Positions 42,394 to 52,000 of a stretch of DNA of 64,000 nucleotides are shown piece after piece. The position numbers and the translations under genes are program-made. Numbering within the stretch: position 1 is the stretch's first letter; each line of letters starts with the position of its first letter. The DNA lies in NCBI GenBank assembly GCA_002382735.1, contig DFZN01000071.1:76882-140881 (forward strand), in the 5' to 3' direction. The notes under the pieces were generated by a model, which saw nothing but the letters and a program-made list of their open reading frames with translations, did not search any database and was not told the DNA's origin. Origin of the DNA: a bacterium UBP11_UBA4055. GTDB taxonomy: Bacteria; UBA4055.

Positions 42394-45378
42394 ATGAAAA
42401 CATTTTTAAAGGGAGGCAGGTTGAGAAAGATATTTCTGCTTCTTATGATCACAGCTCTGACAGGAGCATTCGGGCAAAGGCTGCAGTACGGAAAGATCAG
42501 GGGGACTGTCGTCGATAAAGACACAAATGAGCCTGTAATTGACGCCAATGTGTATCTGACGAGCGCAAAGGAAGAAAAGAACATCGGTACTGCTACTGAT
42601 GAAAAGGGCGAATACATCATTAATTACATCCCTTTCGGGGATTACGCCCTTATCTCTGAATGTATCGGCTACAAGAAAGTAGTGATAAAGGATTTCAAGG
42701 TCTTTTACGCTGACTACAGGGATGTGGACATAACGATGGAACAGGATGTAATAGCATTAAGCGAACTCTCTGTATCCGTAGAAGCAATAAAAACCGCTAA
42801 AGAGATGCAGCTGACAAAAAGACAGATGGAAGTGAAGATAGTTGACGCTATAAGCGCTGAGGAAATGTCATCCTACGGTTCCAGCGACGCCGCAAGCGCC
42901 ATGAAGCATGTGACAGGCGCAAGCGTGGAGGGCGGAAAATATGTATATGTGAGAGGTTTGGGAAACAGATATTCAACAGTACATTTGAACGGGATAGAGC
43001 TTCCTTCAGCTGATCCGGATGAGAACTCATTTCAGCTTGACCTTGTTTCCTCGAGCGTTATGGATGATATCGCCACATCAAAATCATTTACGCCGGACAA
43101 GCCCGGAAACTTTGCGGGCGGACTTATTGACATTTCAACTAAGAGCCTTGAATCTGAAGATATGCTTAAAGTCTCCAGTTCCGGAGGCTACAATACGAAT
43201 TCAAGCTTGAACGATTACCTTACATATGAGGGCGGAGATACGGACTGGCTTGCTTATGATGACGGCACAAGAGATATTCCGCAAGAGCTCTCAGAAGCAG
43301 ACCTTAAAGAACTTGTGGCGATTCCGGTGATAAGCTCGACAAACGACAGTATCAGGCTCGCTCAGACTGCTCAGGTTATGGAACTTCATCATCTGTCAAA
43401 GTCTTTCAATAATATAATGGTGCCCGAAAAGAAGAAAGCTCCTGTAAATCAGAGCTACGGATTGAGCTACGGCAAGAAATTAAAATTCAGGTCGGAAAGC
43501 TTTCTCGATATAGTCTCGACTTTAAAATATTCCAGAAAATTCGATGCGTACGAAGACGGAATAATAAATAACTATGTTCTCACGGGAGATTCGGTATCTG
43601 AACTTCATAATGAACTCGCTTTCACGGAAGCGAACGGAGAGGAAAATATCGATATCAACGGTTTATTGAACTTTCAGTACCGGATCGACAAATACCATGA
43701 TATCTACTTCAATACGATGTTCACTCAGAGCGCGACAGATATAGCGAGAGAGATATCCGGTCATTACTACGACGGCAATATCGATCCTGAGAGTGTTTAT
43801 GAGACGAGAGTTCTAAAATGGATCGAAAGGCAGCTGGTCACCAATCAGCTCAGAGGAAATCACACTTTTACAAAATTATTCGAGACAAAGGTTGACTGGA
43901 ACGGAACATACAGCACGACTAACCAGGACGAGCCTGATACAAGGTTCTTCAGCGATCACTACAGCATGGAATATGATATTAATGTATATGAAGACGAAGA
44001 TACAGGCGATATGGTCACTGATACATTAGGTACTTACAGAAATTATATGATAACTCCTTCGCTTTACAAACAGCCCTCACGATATTTCAGGGAAATGAAT
44101 GAGGAAAGTTATAATTTCGATCTTAAGATCACTGTGCCTTTCAGCCTCTACAGGAACGGCGACTCAAAATTCAAGACAGGTGCTTATTTTTCTAAAAAGG
44201 ACAGAACTTTCAGAGAGAAAGTCTATCAGATAACCAATCAGGAACAGCTTGCCTATAACGATTACGGTGCTGATCCTTACAGCTACTTCTCGGACGGTAT
44301 GGGTATTATTGATATAAGGCCGCTCGGAACATCAAATGTGCGATATACCTGGGGTAATTACCTCGTTGACGCGTCTGAAAAGAGATCCAATTACGACGGG
44401 CATCAGAATATTAATGCGTTTTTTGCTATGACCGAACTTCCCGTTTTTGACAGGCTCAGTCTGACCGCGGGAGCAAGATATGAAATGACGGATATGGAAG
44501 CTGCTACTCAGGATTCCACTTACGAGCAGGGTAAGATAAAAGAGAACGATCTTCTTCCCGCCGCTATACTGAACTACAATCTTTTCGATAATATGATCGC
44601 AAAATTCTCCTACGGCAGAACTCTTGCCAGACCTTCCATAAGAGAGCTTGCTCCGTTCCCGTCAATTGATTTCGCCGGCGGATTTTTCTTTACCGGCAAC
44701 GCCGATCTTAAAAGAACTCTGATCGACAATTACGACCTCAGGTTCGATTTCTATGAAAGGCCCGGAGAGATATGGTCTGTGAGCTTATACTATAAATATT
44801 TCAAGTATCCGATCGAGAAAGCCTTTATAAATGACAATAAGGAAACCCAGTATCAGAATGTGGACAGGGCGACTGCAAAAGGTCTCGAGCTTGAAATAAG
44901 AAAAGACCTTGATCAGCTTCATCCGATGCTTAAATATTTCTTCGTATCAACCAACTTTTCATATATTATTTCAGAGGTTAAGATACCTGATTCCGAAATG
45001 GCCGCTATCCTTATCGCTGATCCTGATGCCGACGATACCAGGCCGCTCCAGGGGCAGCCTGAATACATATTCAACTTTTATCTCCAGTACTTTAACAGGG
45101 ACACAGAAACGAACGCAAGTATAAATTACAACCTTACTGGAGAAAAACTTTCCGAGAACAGCAAGGGCGGAACACCGGATATCTTTGAACTTCCGAAACA
45201 CAATGTCGGGCTGTCGTTAAATCAGAAATTCTTGAAAAATTACAGCGTGAGTTTCAGCATAGACAACATCCTGAATTCTCCGGTTGAGAAGGTTTATCAT
45301 TTTGACGGAAAGGATTATATATTCAGTAAATACAAAAAAGGAAGTGAATACTCTCTATCAATCACCTATTCACTGTAA
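42394..45378 (+). CDS. TonB-dependent outer-membrane receptor
   Basis: The 994-residue protein has a signal peptide (about 1-27), a carboxypeptidase-regulatory-like domain (KIRGTVVDKDTNEPVIDANV, about 35-115), a plug (YVRGLGNRYSTVHLNGIELP, IDISTKSL; about 140-270) and a long beta-barrel to the C-terminus, which ends in a YSLSITYSL strand. It would take up a large or scarce substrate with TonB energy. The PhoB-type promoter and the secreted partner gene suggest a phosphorus-bearing substrate; this is inference. The start has GAGGAG. The next gene follows after 25 bases in the same operon. Confidence 0.93.
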   Translation: MKTFLKGGRLRKIFLLLMITALTGAFGQRLQYGKIRGTVVDKDTNEPVIDANVYLTSAKEEKNIGTATDEKGEYIINYIPFGDYALISECIGYKKVVIKDFKVFYADYRDVDITMEQDVIALSELSVSVEAIKTAKEMQLTKRQMEVKIVDAISAEEMSSYGSSDAASAMKHVTGASVEGGKYVYVRGLGNRYSTVHLNGIELPSADPDENSFQLDLVSSSVMDDIATSKSFTPDKPGNFAGGLIDISTKSLESEDMLKVSSSGGYNTNSSLNDYLTYEGGDTDWLAYDDGTRDIPQELSEADLKELVAIPVISSTNDSIRLAQTAQVMELHHLSKSFNNIMVPEKKKAPVNQSYGLSYGKKLKFRSESFLDIVSTLKYSRKFDAYEDGIINNYVLTGDSVSELHNELAFTEANGEENIDINGLLNFQYRIDKYHDIYFNTMFTQSATDIAREISGHYYDGNIDPESVYETRVLKWIERQLVTNQLRGNHTFTKLFETKVDWNGTYSTTNQDEPDTRFFSDHYSMEYDINVYEDEDTGDMVTDTLGTYRNYMITPSLYKQPSRYFREMNEESYNFDLKITVPFSLYRNGDSKFKTGAYFSKKDRTFREKVYQITNQEQLAYNDYGADPYSYFSDGMGIIDIRPLGTSNVRYTWGNYLVDASEKRSNYDGHQNINAFFAMTELPVFDRLSLTAGARYEMTDMEAATQDSTYEQGKIKENDLLPAAILNYNLFDNMIAKFSYGRTLARPSIRELAPFPSIDFAGGFFFTGNADLKRTLIDNYDLRFDFYERPGEIWSVSLYYKYFKYPIEKAFINDNKETQYQNVDRATAKGLELEIRKDLDQLHPMLKYFFVSTNFSYIISEVKIPDSEMAAILIADPDADDTRPLQGQPEYIFNFYLQYFNRDTETNASINYNLTGEKLSENSKGGTPDIFELPKHNVGLSLNQKFLKNYSVSFSIDNILNSPVEKVYHFDGKDYIFSKYKKGSEYSLSITYSL

Positions 45379-45403
45379 AACAAAAACAAAACAAGGAGGA
45401 AAA

Positions 45404-46954
45404 ATGAAAAAACTGGTAATGCTCGTCATGGTAGCGGCTTTAAGCCTGCTTTCTGCGGCGGACATATTCATTACCGATGTCGGAAACGGTACGGGAACCA
45501 CTACATGGACCAGCGACAATGTGTATTTCCTGGAAAATTTCGTCTTCGTGAATCCGGGAGATACACTGACGATCGAACCGGGAACAGTTATCAAAGGAAG
45601 ATACGGAACAGGAGCTGAAGCGAGCGCGCTGATCGTAGCAAGAGGCGGTTATGGTATTTTTGAAGGTACCGAATACGCGCCTATCATTTTCACATCCGAG
45701 TACGACGACCTGTCGGCACCTCTCGCAACAAGAGGACTGTGGGGAGGGCTTATAATCCTCGGATCAGGCGAGCTCAACTCGACTGCAAAAACAGCTATGA
45801 TCGAGGGTATCCCCGAGACTGAACCGAGAGGAGAATACGGCGGAGGATTAAACCCGGACAACACAGAAGACTCCGGTATCTACAGATACATCTCCATCCG
45901 CTACGGCGGAACTGAGATCGGAGCCGCCAACGAGATCAACGGTATGACTTTCGGCGCTGTAGGTTCAGGCACAACAGTTGACCATATCGAAGTCGCTTAC
46001 AATCTTGACGACGGATACGAGTGGTTCGGCGGTACTGTCAACTGCTCTCATCTTGTAGCCGCATTCTGCGGTGACGACGATTTCGATTACGATGTGGGAT
46101 TCAGAGGAAAAGGTCAGTTCTGGTTCGCGATCAAAGACGCGACCAACGGCGGAACTTCCGGCGAGCACGACGGCGGAACCGATCCCGAGGACGGAACTCC
46201 CTACGCTATACCGTCAATCTATAATGTAACCTATATCGGATGCGGTACAGGCAGTTCCAACACAGGAAACACTGCTTTCAACATCAGAGATAATGCCGGT
46301 GCTCACTACAAGAACGGTATTTTCACAGATTACCCGAGAACAGGAATAAAAGTGGAAGACCTCGCCAGCGGACAGGATTCAAGAACAAGATTCGAGAACG
46401 GCGACCTTACTTTCACCAACTGTATGTGGTACGGTTATCAGTACAATACGAAAGAGAATATCTGCTCAAGCCAGACTTACACATATCCTCTTTTCGACGA
46501 AACTGCAAGAAAGAACCTGATCTCGAATCCTCAGCTTGTGGCTATCGACAGAGGCACTAACGGTCTTTTAGACCCGAGACCCCAGTCTTCAACAGCTTCA
46601 ACCGAGTATTACAGCGTTACACCTGACGGGTTCTTTGTAACTGCTAACTACATCGGTGCTTTCGCTCCTGCGGCTAAAGGGCTCTGGACCGACGGATGGA
46701 CTTATCTTGACCAGTTCGGCTACACAGCTGATGTACAGGGCGCGCCTGAAGCACCGACTTCAGTTTCCACATCGGTTTCAGGAACTGATCTTATAGTAAG
46801 CTGGAACAGTGTTCCCGGAGCTGTATCCTACACTGTTTATTCTGCTGACGAACCTTACGGAACATTCACGACGGTTACAACTGTTACCGGCACAAGCTAC
46901 ACTACATCAGTATCAGCAGCGAAAAAGTTCTACTATGTAAAGGCTAACAATTAA
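45404..46954 (+). CDS. Secreted surface-type protein partnered with the TonB receptor
   Basis: The 516-residue protein has a signal peptide (MKKLVMLVMVAALSLLSAAD). The body (about 20-430) begins with a beta-solenoid-like FVNPGDTLTIEPGTVIKG and RGLWGGLIILG pattern seen in proteins encoded next to TonB receptors in FCB-group and other bacteria. An Fn3-like domain (about 435-516) closes with KKFYYVKANN, as in the secreted PHP protein. ATG 45404 has a perfect AAGGAGG; a longer frame starts inside the receptor gene and is rejected. It is probably a surface binding protein for the receptor's substrate; the substrate is unknown. Confidence 0.82.
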   Translation: MKKLVMLVMVAALSLLSAADIFITDVGNGTGTTTWTSDNVYFLENFVFVNPGDTLTIEPGTVIKGRYGTGAEASALIVARGGYGIFEGTEYAPIIFTSEYDDLSAPLATRGLWGGLIILGSGELNSTAKTAMIEGIPETEPRGEYGGGLNPDNTEDSGIYRYISIRYGGTEIGAANEINGMTFGAVGSGTTVDHIEVAYNLDDGYEWFGGTVNCSHLVAAFCGDDDFDYDVGFRGKGQFWFAIKDATNGGTSGEHDGGTDPEDGTPYAIPSIYNVTYIGCGTGSSNTGNTAFNIRDNAGAHYKNGIFTDYPRTGIKVEDLASGQDSRTRFENGDLTFTNCMWYGYQYNTKENICSSQTYTYPLFDETARKNLISNPQLVAIDRGTNGLLDPRPQSSTASTEYYSVTPDGFFVTANYIGAFAPAAKGLWTDGWTYLDQFGYTADVQGAPEAPTSVSTSVSGTDLIVSWNSVPGAVSYTVYSADEPYGTFTTVTTVTGTSYTTSVSAAKKFYYVKANN

Positions 46955-47074
46955 CATTAACTAAATTCGGAGGATTATGAGGAAATGAAAACCGTAATCT
47001 AAGCCGAAGAAAGTTAAAAAAACAAAAAAAAGGGAATGCCAAACTCATGATTTGTTTCCATAACTTTCGGCGGA

Positions 47075-47101
47075 GGGGTCGCGTAAGCGCCCCTTTTTTT
47101 A
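47075..47101 (+). terminator. Rho-independent terminator of the TonB receptor operon
   Basis: GGGG(T)CGC and GCGCCCC pair around a GTAA loop, followed by seven or more T. It stands about 120 bases after the last gene and before the convergent recG. Confidence 0.85.
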
Positions 47102-47117
47102 TTTGTTAAAAAAATGA

Positions 47118-49205
47118 TCAGCTGTAATCCAGAAATTTGACTTTATCGCCGAATTTATTGTTCATGAAGTCCCTGAGTTCTTTATTGCGGGAGAGGAAAG
47201 GATCTTCAGAAAGGAGTTTAAAAGCGTCATCCCGCGCCATGAGGAGCAGGTCTCTGTCGTAAATGAGGTGCGCGAGCTTGAGATCCGGCATGCCGCTCTG
47301 CTTTTCGCCGAAGAATTCGCCGGGGCCGCGGAGCTCGAAATCAGCTTCGCTGATCTTGAAACCGTCCGTCGTCGTCTCCATCACCTTCACACGGTTTTTC
47401 GTGTCCTCATTATCCGTTTCGCCAAGGTGAAGGATACAGAACGACTGTTGCGAACCGCGGCCGACCCGCCCCCTGAGCTGATGGAGTTGTGACAGCCCGA
47501 ACCGCTCGGAGTGCATGATGAGCATTACGGTGGCATTCGGATTGTCCACTCCGACCTCGATAACGGTTGTGCTGACGATGAGCTTGATATCGCCGGCCTT
47601 GAAGCGGTTCATTATATCATCCTTCTCGGCACTCTTGATCTTGCCGTGAAGGAGCGCGATCTCCATATCTTTGAACAGGCCGTCTTTAAGTTCTTCGTAA
47701 CCGTCCGCCGCCGCTTTCAGGTCGGACTTACCCGTTTTCTCGATCAGCGGATAAACAATATATGCCTGCCTTCCTTTTTCGAGCTCGGTCTTGATGAAGC
47801 CGAGAACTTTAGCAAGCTCGCTGTCTGTCCTGACGGCGGTTCTGACGGGCTTTCGTCCGCGGGGGAGAGAATCTATTATTGAAATGTCAAGGTCGCCGTA
47901 AAGCGACAAAGAAAGCGTTCTTGGGATCGGGGTCGCGGACATCACGAGGATGTTCGGCGCGGAGTCGGATTTTTTCACCAGCTCGCCTCTCTGGAGTACC
48001 CCGAAGCGGTGCTGCTCGTCAATGATGACCAGTCCGAGATCTTTAAATTCGACCCCTTCCTGGATCATGGCGTGCGTTCCTATTACTATGCTGCTCCGGC
48101 CTTCGGCTACGGAAGAGAGCCTTTCGTCGCGCACGGATTTTTTCATTCCGCCTGTCAGGAGCGTTATGCCGATATCGAGTCCTTCGCACATAGAGGAGAA
48201 CACCTTGTAGTGCTGCTCGGCCAGTATCTCTGTGGGCGCCATGACGGCGGACTGGAAGCCGTTCCCGGTCATCATCACCATGGACAACAGCGCGACGACG
48301 GTCTTACCGCTGCCCACATCGCCCTGGAGCATCCTGTTCATGACCTTATCGCTCTTAAGGTCGTTATATATTTCTCTGACCACTTTTTTCTGAGCGCCGG
48401 TAAGGTCGAAGGGCAGATTGTCATAAACCTGTTTAAGAAGCTCGCCTGAGCCATTTATCCTGTATTTCTTGGGCAGCGCTTTAACATTCATCCTCCGCCT
48501 GCACATCACAAGCTGGAGGTGAAAAAATTCCTCATATTTCAGCCTCTGAAGCGCAAGTTTTCTCGTGCTGTCGGCTGTCGGCCTGTGAATGTCGTTTAAA
48601 CTCATTTCGATGTCGGGAAAATTCCTGATCTGCCTTATGGAAAAGGGGAGAGTGTCGGTCATTTCCTTACCGAACGAGTCAAGCGCGTTACCTATGATCT
48701 TTCTGAAAGTCCTGCTGTCGATGTTCTTTGAAACAAGCCCGGCATTAAGAGGGTAGAGGGGTATTATCCTGCCTGTATTGCGGAGGTTCTCTTCTTTATC
48801 CATTCTCTCGACTACGGGATGGTCGATCTGCCAGCCGCGGAAGTATTTGGGGGTGCCTGAAAGGATGTAGTCTTCGCCTTCGACGAGTATTTTCGAGATG
48901 TATTCGCCGCCCTGGAACCACACGCAGGTGATCATTCCCGTTCCATCCGAAAATGCCGCATTGAGTCTTGACTGACCGTTCTTTGCAGGAAAAGCCTTAG
49001 TCTTGATAAGCTGAGCGGAAAATGTCATCTCCTTTGCACCCATCAGAATGTCCGATATATTGTTGATCGTTTTTCTGTCAAGCCATCTGCGGGGAAAATA
49101 ATAGAGCAGGTCTTCGACCGTCATAATACCTGCGGCGATCAGTGCCTTTTTGCGCACCGGCCCAACATCTTTCACCTGCGATATGTCTGTTGACGAGAGT
49201 TCCAT
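47118..49205 (-). CDS. recG: ATP-dependent DNA helicase RecG
   Basis: The 695-residue protein has the N-terminal wedge OB-fold (about 1-170), Walker A in GDVGSGKTVVALL, a DEQHRFG motif II, SATPIPRTL, and the C-terminal helicase part with VGVDNPNATVM and LRGRVGRG. The length is normal. RecG remodels stalled forks and branched DNA. It is a housekeeping gene and marks the edge of the accessory island: the DNA beyond its start is visibly more AT-rich and carries one copy of repeat R2. Confidence 0.97.
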   Translation of the reverse strand: MELSSTDISQVKDVGPVRKKALIAAGIMTVEDLLYYFPRRWLDRKTINNISDILMGAKEMTFSAQLIKTKAFPAKNGQSRLNAAFSDGTGMITCVWFQGGEYISKILVEGEDYILSGTPKYFRGWQIDHPVVERMDKEENLRNTGRIIPLYPLNAGLVSKNIDSRTFRKIIGNALDSFGKEMTDTLPFSIRQIRNFPDIEMSLNDIHRPTADSTRKLALQRLKYEEFFHLQLVMCRRRMNVKALPKKYRINGSGELLKQVYDNLPFDLTGAQKKVVREIYNDLKSDKVMNRMLQGDVGSGKTVVALLSMVMMTGNGFQSAVMAPTEILAEQHYKVFSSMCEGLDIGITLLTGGMKKSVRDERLSSVAEGRSSIVIGTHAMIQEGVEFKDLGLVIIDEQHRFGVLQRGELVKKSDSAPNILVMSATPIPRTLSLSLYGDLDISIIDSLPRGRKPVRTAVRTDSELAKVLGFIKTELEKGRQAYIVYPLIEKTGKSDLKAAADGYEELKDGLFKDMEIALLHGKIKSAEKDDIMNRFKAGDIKLIVSTTVIEVGVDNPNATVMLIMHSERFGLSQLHQLRGRVGRGSQQSFCILHLGETDNEDTKNRVKVMETTTDGFKISEADFELRGPGEFFGEKQSGMPDLKLAHLIYDRDLLLMARDDAFKLLSEDPFLSRNKELRDFMNNKFGDKVKFLDYS

Positions 49206-49271
49206 TCTGTTCCAGATCTAAATATTCAGCATATAATGTAACAAATAATTCCGATGATATCATTAAAAAAA

Positions 49272-49340
49272 TCTTTTATCTTAACAAGAGAATATAACAT
49301 CTGACCTGCATCAAATCGTAAAACGCCTTAAACTTTTTTA
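49272..49340. repeat. Repeat R2, copy 1
   Basis: About 70 bp nearly identical to 55885-55953, in the same orientation. It spans from just above recG to the stop codon of the GHKL gene. Shared blocks include CTTTTATCTTAACAAGAG and CGCCTTAAACTTTTTT. This copy has lost the palindrome present in copy 2. Confidence 0.8.
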
Positions 49341-51080
49341 CATATCCGATAAATTTTTCCCTACATTTTCTTTTAAGACGCTTTCAAACATGTAAATAAA
49401 CTCAACCAGATTCTCAAATAATTTCTTGCTGTATTCAGGCTCGCGGTAACGGGTTTGCTGCTTATCTTTGTAATGCACAGCTATTTCTCCGGCAAGATAT
49501 GTGACGAGTCTCTGAGAAATTTTCGATTCACCTTTCTTTGTTTTTTGTACTCTCTGTTCAAATTCAGAATGTTTTCTGTATATTAATACATCATTGCCGA
49601 TAAGCTGTGATCTCAACTGAATGTCATTTTCATCAACAGGAGGATCAGTATCGACTATCTTTATATTGAATCCGCTCTTCTTTCTTTCTTTTCCCTTGAA
49701 TTCAGAATCGTCAAACAGACTTTCTTCTCCGTTTATCGGAAATTTATCACCTTCTTTATTCCCTCCTCCTATATCATCACCATTCATACCGCTTGGGCCG
49801 GCTCCTGCACCTTTTTCTTCATTTTCTCTACTGTTTCTTTCCTCTTCGGTATCATAATCTTTGCTTTCTGTACCTGTCGATTCCAAACCGTTTTCAAGCG
49901 ACTGACCGCTTGTACCTTTTCCCAGATTTACATCATTTCCTTTGAGGAATTGTGTTCTGAAATTCATTGAATCCTTTCTTGCCAATTTTGACAATGCTTT
50001 ATTCAGTTTGTCTTCCAATGCTTCATAATGCTTGTCGTCGCTTTCTTTGTTTACTTCCTTTATGACATCGAGAATTAATGGTTCCAGCTCGATCAATTCA
50101 TAGAACAGAGCTTTTGAACGGTCATTGTTTTTAAAATCATTTCTCGCTATTGTAGGCTCAAGGAAATCCGAAAGATCTATATAGCCTGTCATGTTGGGAT
50201 GGCCCCAGATATCGTTCTTATGTTTAGATCCGAACATGCGGACATCTTTTATCTCGGCAATTCTTCTGCCTTTCGTAATAAATACCGGCGGCTTGTTTAT
50301 GGTTTTACCTTTGGTAACTTTCAAATATATTTTCACAGGCAGAATCGAATTGAATTTCACCAGTCTTTTTTGTTTCTTGCCTTTTATAAACTTAAACTCA
50401 TGGAGCGTATCCGAATATTCTTCACCATCGAATACATCATAATCGAACGGCAGGCACAGAAGTTCAGACCCCGTTTCTTCATTTATCAGTTTAATTTCAA
50501 GATCCTTTCTTCTTAACAGCAGTTCAAAATGTTTTTCTATTTCTGTTTTAATTTCATCAAAATCTATCTGCTTCCACATTGATCTGTCAAAAGATTTTAA
50601 GATGATCTTTGTTCCTGACTGGCCTTTGTAATTGATAAGCCTCGGATCCTGAAATGAAACATCTTCCTGATGATCTGTATCAAATTGCTTTCTGTTGATA
50701 GTTATCGTTTTAGCTTTGGAATCACCCTTATGTTTGGATATGATCTTTAATTCTTTGCAGGCAGCCATATATGAATAAATCCCGTATCCGAACTGTCCGT
50801 TTGTCCACGGTTGAGCTTTTTTATCAGAATTTCCGATTTCCTGTACGACTTTGTTGAAATTTGATATACCTGTACAATTATCTTCAATTTCCACAGAATC
50901 TTTTTTCACTCTTAAAGTTATGCTGATCATTTTATTGTAGGAATTCGATCCGGGATTGAAATACTCTTCGGCGCTGTCTATGGAATTATCAATGTATTCC
51001 ATGAATATTCGATTTGTATCGTTGTATAAAGTAGCAATTGACGGAATGATCCGGGGGGAGATATGTAATTTGATCGCCAT
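49338..51080 (-). CDS. GHKL (MORC/MutL-like) ATPase
   Basis: The 580-residue protein has a GHKL ATPase domain at residues about 1-170: N-box EYIDNSIDSAEEYF, Bergerat motif I VEIEDNCTGI (close to the usual DxGxG) and a glycine loop GQFGYGIYSY. A transducer-like region follows (about 200-340), then a low-complexity Gly/Glu/Ser stretch (about 385-460) and a helical end. This resembles MORC/MutL-like ATPases found next to nucleases in restriction or defence loci. It lies 12 bases after a short PIN-like gene and an STAS-like gene, all in one direction. The stop codon is inside repeat R2. Confidence 0.75.
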   Translation of the reverse strand: MAIKLHISPRIIPSIATLYNDTNRIFMEYIDNSIDSAEEYFNPGSNSYNKMISITLRVKKDSVEIEDNCTGISNFNKVVQEIGNSDKKAQPWTNGQFGYGIYSYMAACKELKIISKHKGDSKAKTITINRKQFDTDHQEDVSFQDPRLINYKGQSGTKIILKSFDRSMWKQIDFDEIKTEIEKHFELLLRRKDLEIKLINEETGSELLCLPFDYDVFDGEEYSDTLHEFKFIKGKKQKRLVKFNSILPVKIYLKVTKGKTINKPPVFITKGRRIAEIKDVRMFGSKHKNDIWGHPNMTGYIDLSDFLEPTIARNDFKNNDRSKALFYELIELEPLILDVIKEVNKESDDKHYEALEDKLNKALSKLARKDSMNFRTQFLKGNDVNLGKGTSGQSLENGLESTGTESKDYDTEEERNSRENEEKGAGAGPSGMNGDDIGGGNKEGDKFPINGEESLFDDSEFKGKERKKSGFNIKIVDTDPPVDENDIQLRSQLIGNDVLIYRKHSEFEQRVQKTKKGESKISQRLVTYLAGEIAVHYKDKQQTRYREPEYSKKLFENLVEFIYMFESVLKENVGKNLSDM

Positions 51081-51092
51081 AACAGATTCCTT

Positions 51093-51341
51093 TTATTTCT
51101 TATGAGCATCTTTATACTTTTCAAATTCAATATCGAAAGCTCTGTTGAAAACCTCTGAGATAATCGTCAGGTCAACGAATAATTTATTTTTGTTTGATAT
51201 TAATTTGTTAAATAATGAGGCGTATTCCGCTTCGCACTTATCAGCTCCGGTTCCCCAGAAAAGATACAGAATTATATTTGCGTCAAAGAATATATTTCTA
51301 CCTATCAACTCGTTGATTCTGGAAATATCGTACTTACTCAT
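51093..51341 (-). CDS. Short PIN-like protein, probably C-terminally truncated
   Basis: The 82-residue protein opens like a PIN nuclease (IFFDANIILYLFWG, first Asp; ISEVFNRAF, Glu) but stops at about half the usual length, so the later catalytic acids are missing. It overlaps the STAS-like gene upstream by eight bases. It is probably a decayed or split toxin or effector of the STAS/GHKL module. Confidence 0.55.
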   Translation of the reverse strand: MSKYDISRINELIGRNIFFDANIILYLFWGTGADKCEAEYASLFNKLISNKNKLFVDLTIISEVFNRAFDIEFEKYKDAHKK

Positions 51342-51696
51342 TGTCGCCCTCTCCTAATATCTCACTGATGGACTTTTTCAGTTGCCCGTCGCGGTCTTTA
51401 TAAAAAGCTTTTGCAGTATCAGTTACTCTTTTTATTCTTCGGGCATCATCAGGATCGATATTAACGACCTCAAGGCTTGATTTGATCTTATCCTCGGGAT
51501 AGTCTCTGTAAAGTTGTCCTACAGCTGTATTTAGGAATGCCGTTGTTATCATATCGACATTTTGAAAAGAAAGGGTGATTTTCTTACCCTCATCAAATCC
51601 TTTTTTTATCAGCGAAAAGACTTTTTGACCGTCATCAGCTTCAATGCAAAGCTGGCTTCCAACGATATTGTAAATTTTCAGTTCAATTGTTTCCAT
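51334..51696 (-). CDS. STAS-like protein (DUF4325 type)
   Basis: The 120-residue protein has the STAS-like pattern FDEGKKITLSFQNVDMITTAFLNTAVGQLY, split around residues 35-65, as in DUF4325 proteins often encoded with ATPase partners. It has a good AGGAG site. It is placed between a truncated partner (8 bases upstream) and the PIN-like gene. A role as switch or adaptor of the GHKL module is inferred. Confidence 0.7.
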   Translation of the reverse strand: METIELKIYNIVGSQLCIEADDGQKVFSLIKKGFDEGKKITLSFQNVDMITTAFLNTAVGQLYRDYPEDKIKSSLEVVNIDPDDARRIKRVTDTAKAFYKDRDGQLKKSISEILGEGDNE

Positions 51697-51704
51697 TCTG
51701 TCTC

Positions 51705-51908
51705 CTAAAATAAATTAATCGTATTCATATTATCAATAAATAAATCCAGCACACCGCCTCGAACTGCGGCCATGTTAGCACCGAACCATTGATCCAAATG
51801 AATATCAATTGTATCAAAAAATGTATCCTTGTGTGTTTGATACAGCTCTATTATCTGCTTGTAACTACTATAACCATTATCTATTTTTGTCAGTGTGTAA
51901 GTTGCCAT
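51705..51908 (-). pseudogene. Truncated STAS/ATPase partner fragment
   Basis: The 67-residue frame contains DTIDIHLDQWFGANMAAVRGG, which resembles the WFDANMxAPLG element found near the N-terminus of longer STAS-linked ATPase proteins. It stops soon after, so this looks like the N-terminal remnant of a longer gene. ATG 51908 has a distant GGAG. The family assignment is from memory of the motif and is uncertain. Confidence 0.45.
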
Positions 51909-52000
51909 TTGTATTTCAACTCTCCCCGAAATTCGATTATGAATTTAACTCAAAAACATCAAAATAGAAAGATATTTCCACTCTCATCTCTTTTCCCATT

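Noticed and set aside
46955..47040. Small gene after the secreted partner gene
   Set aside because: A good Shine-Dalgarno is followed by an ATG that closes after three codons; it is most likely 3' untranslated sequence.
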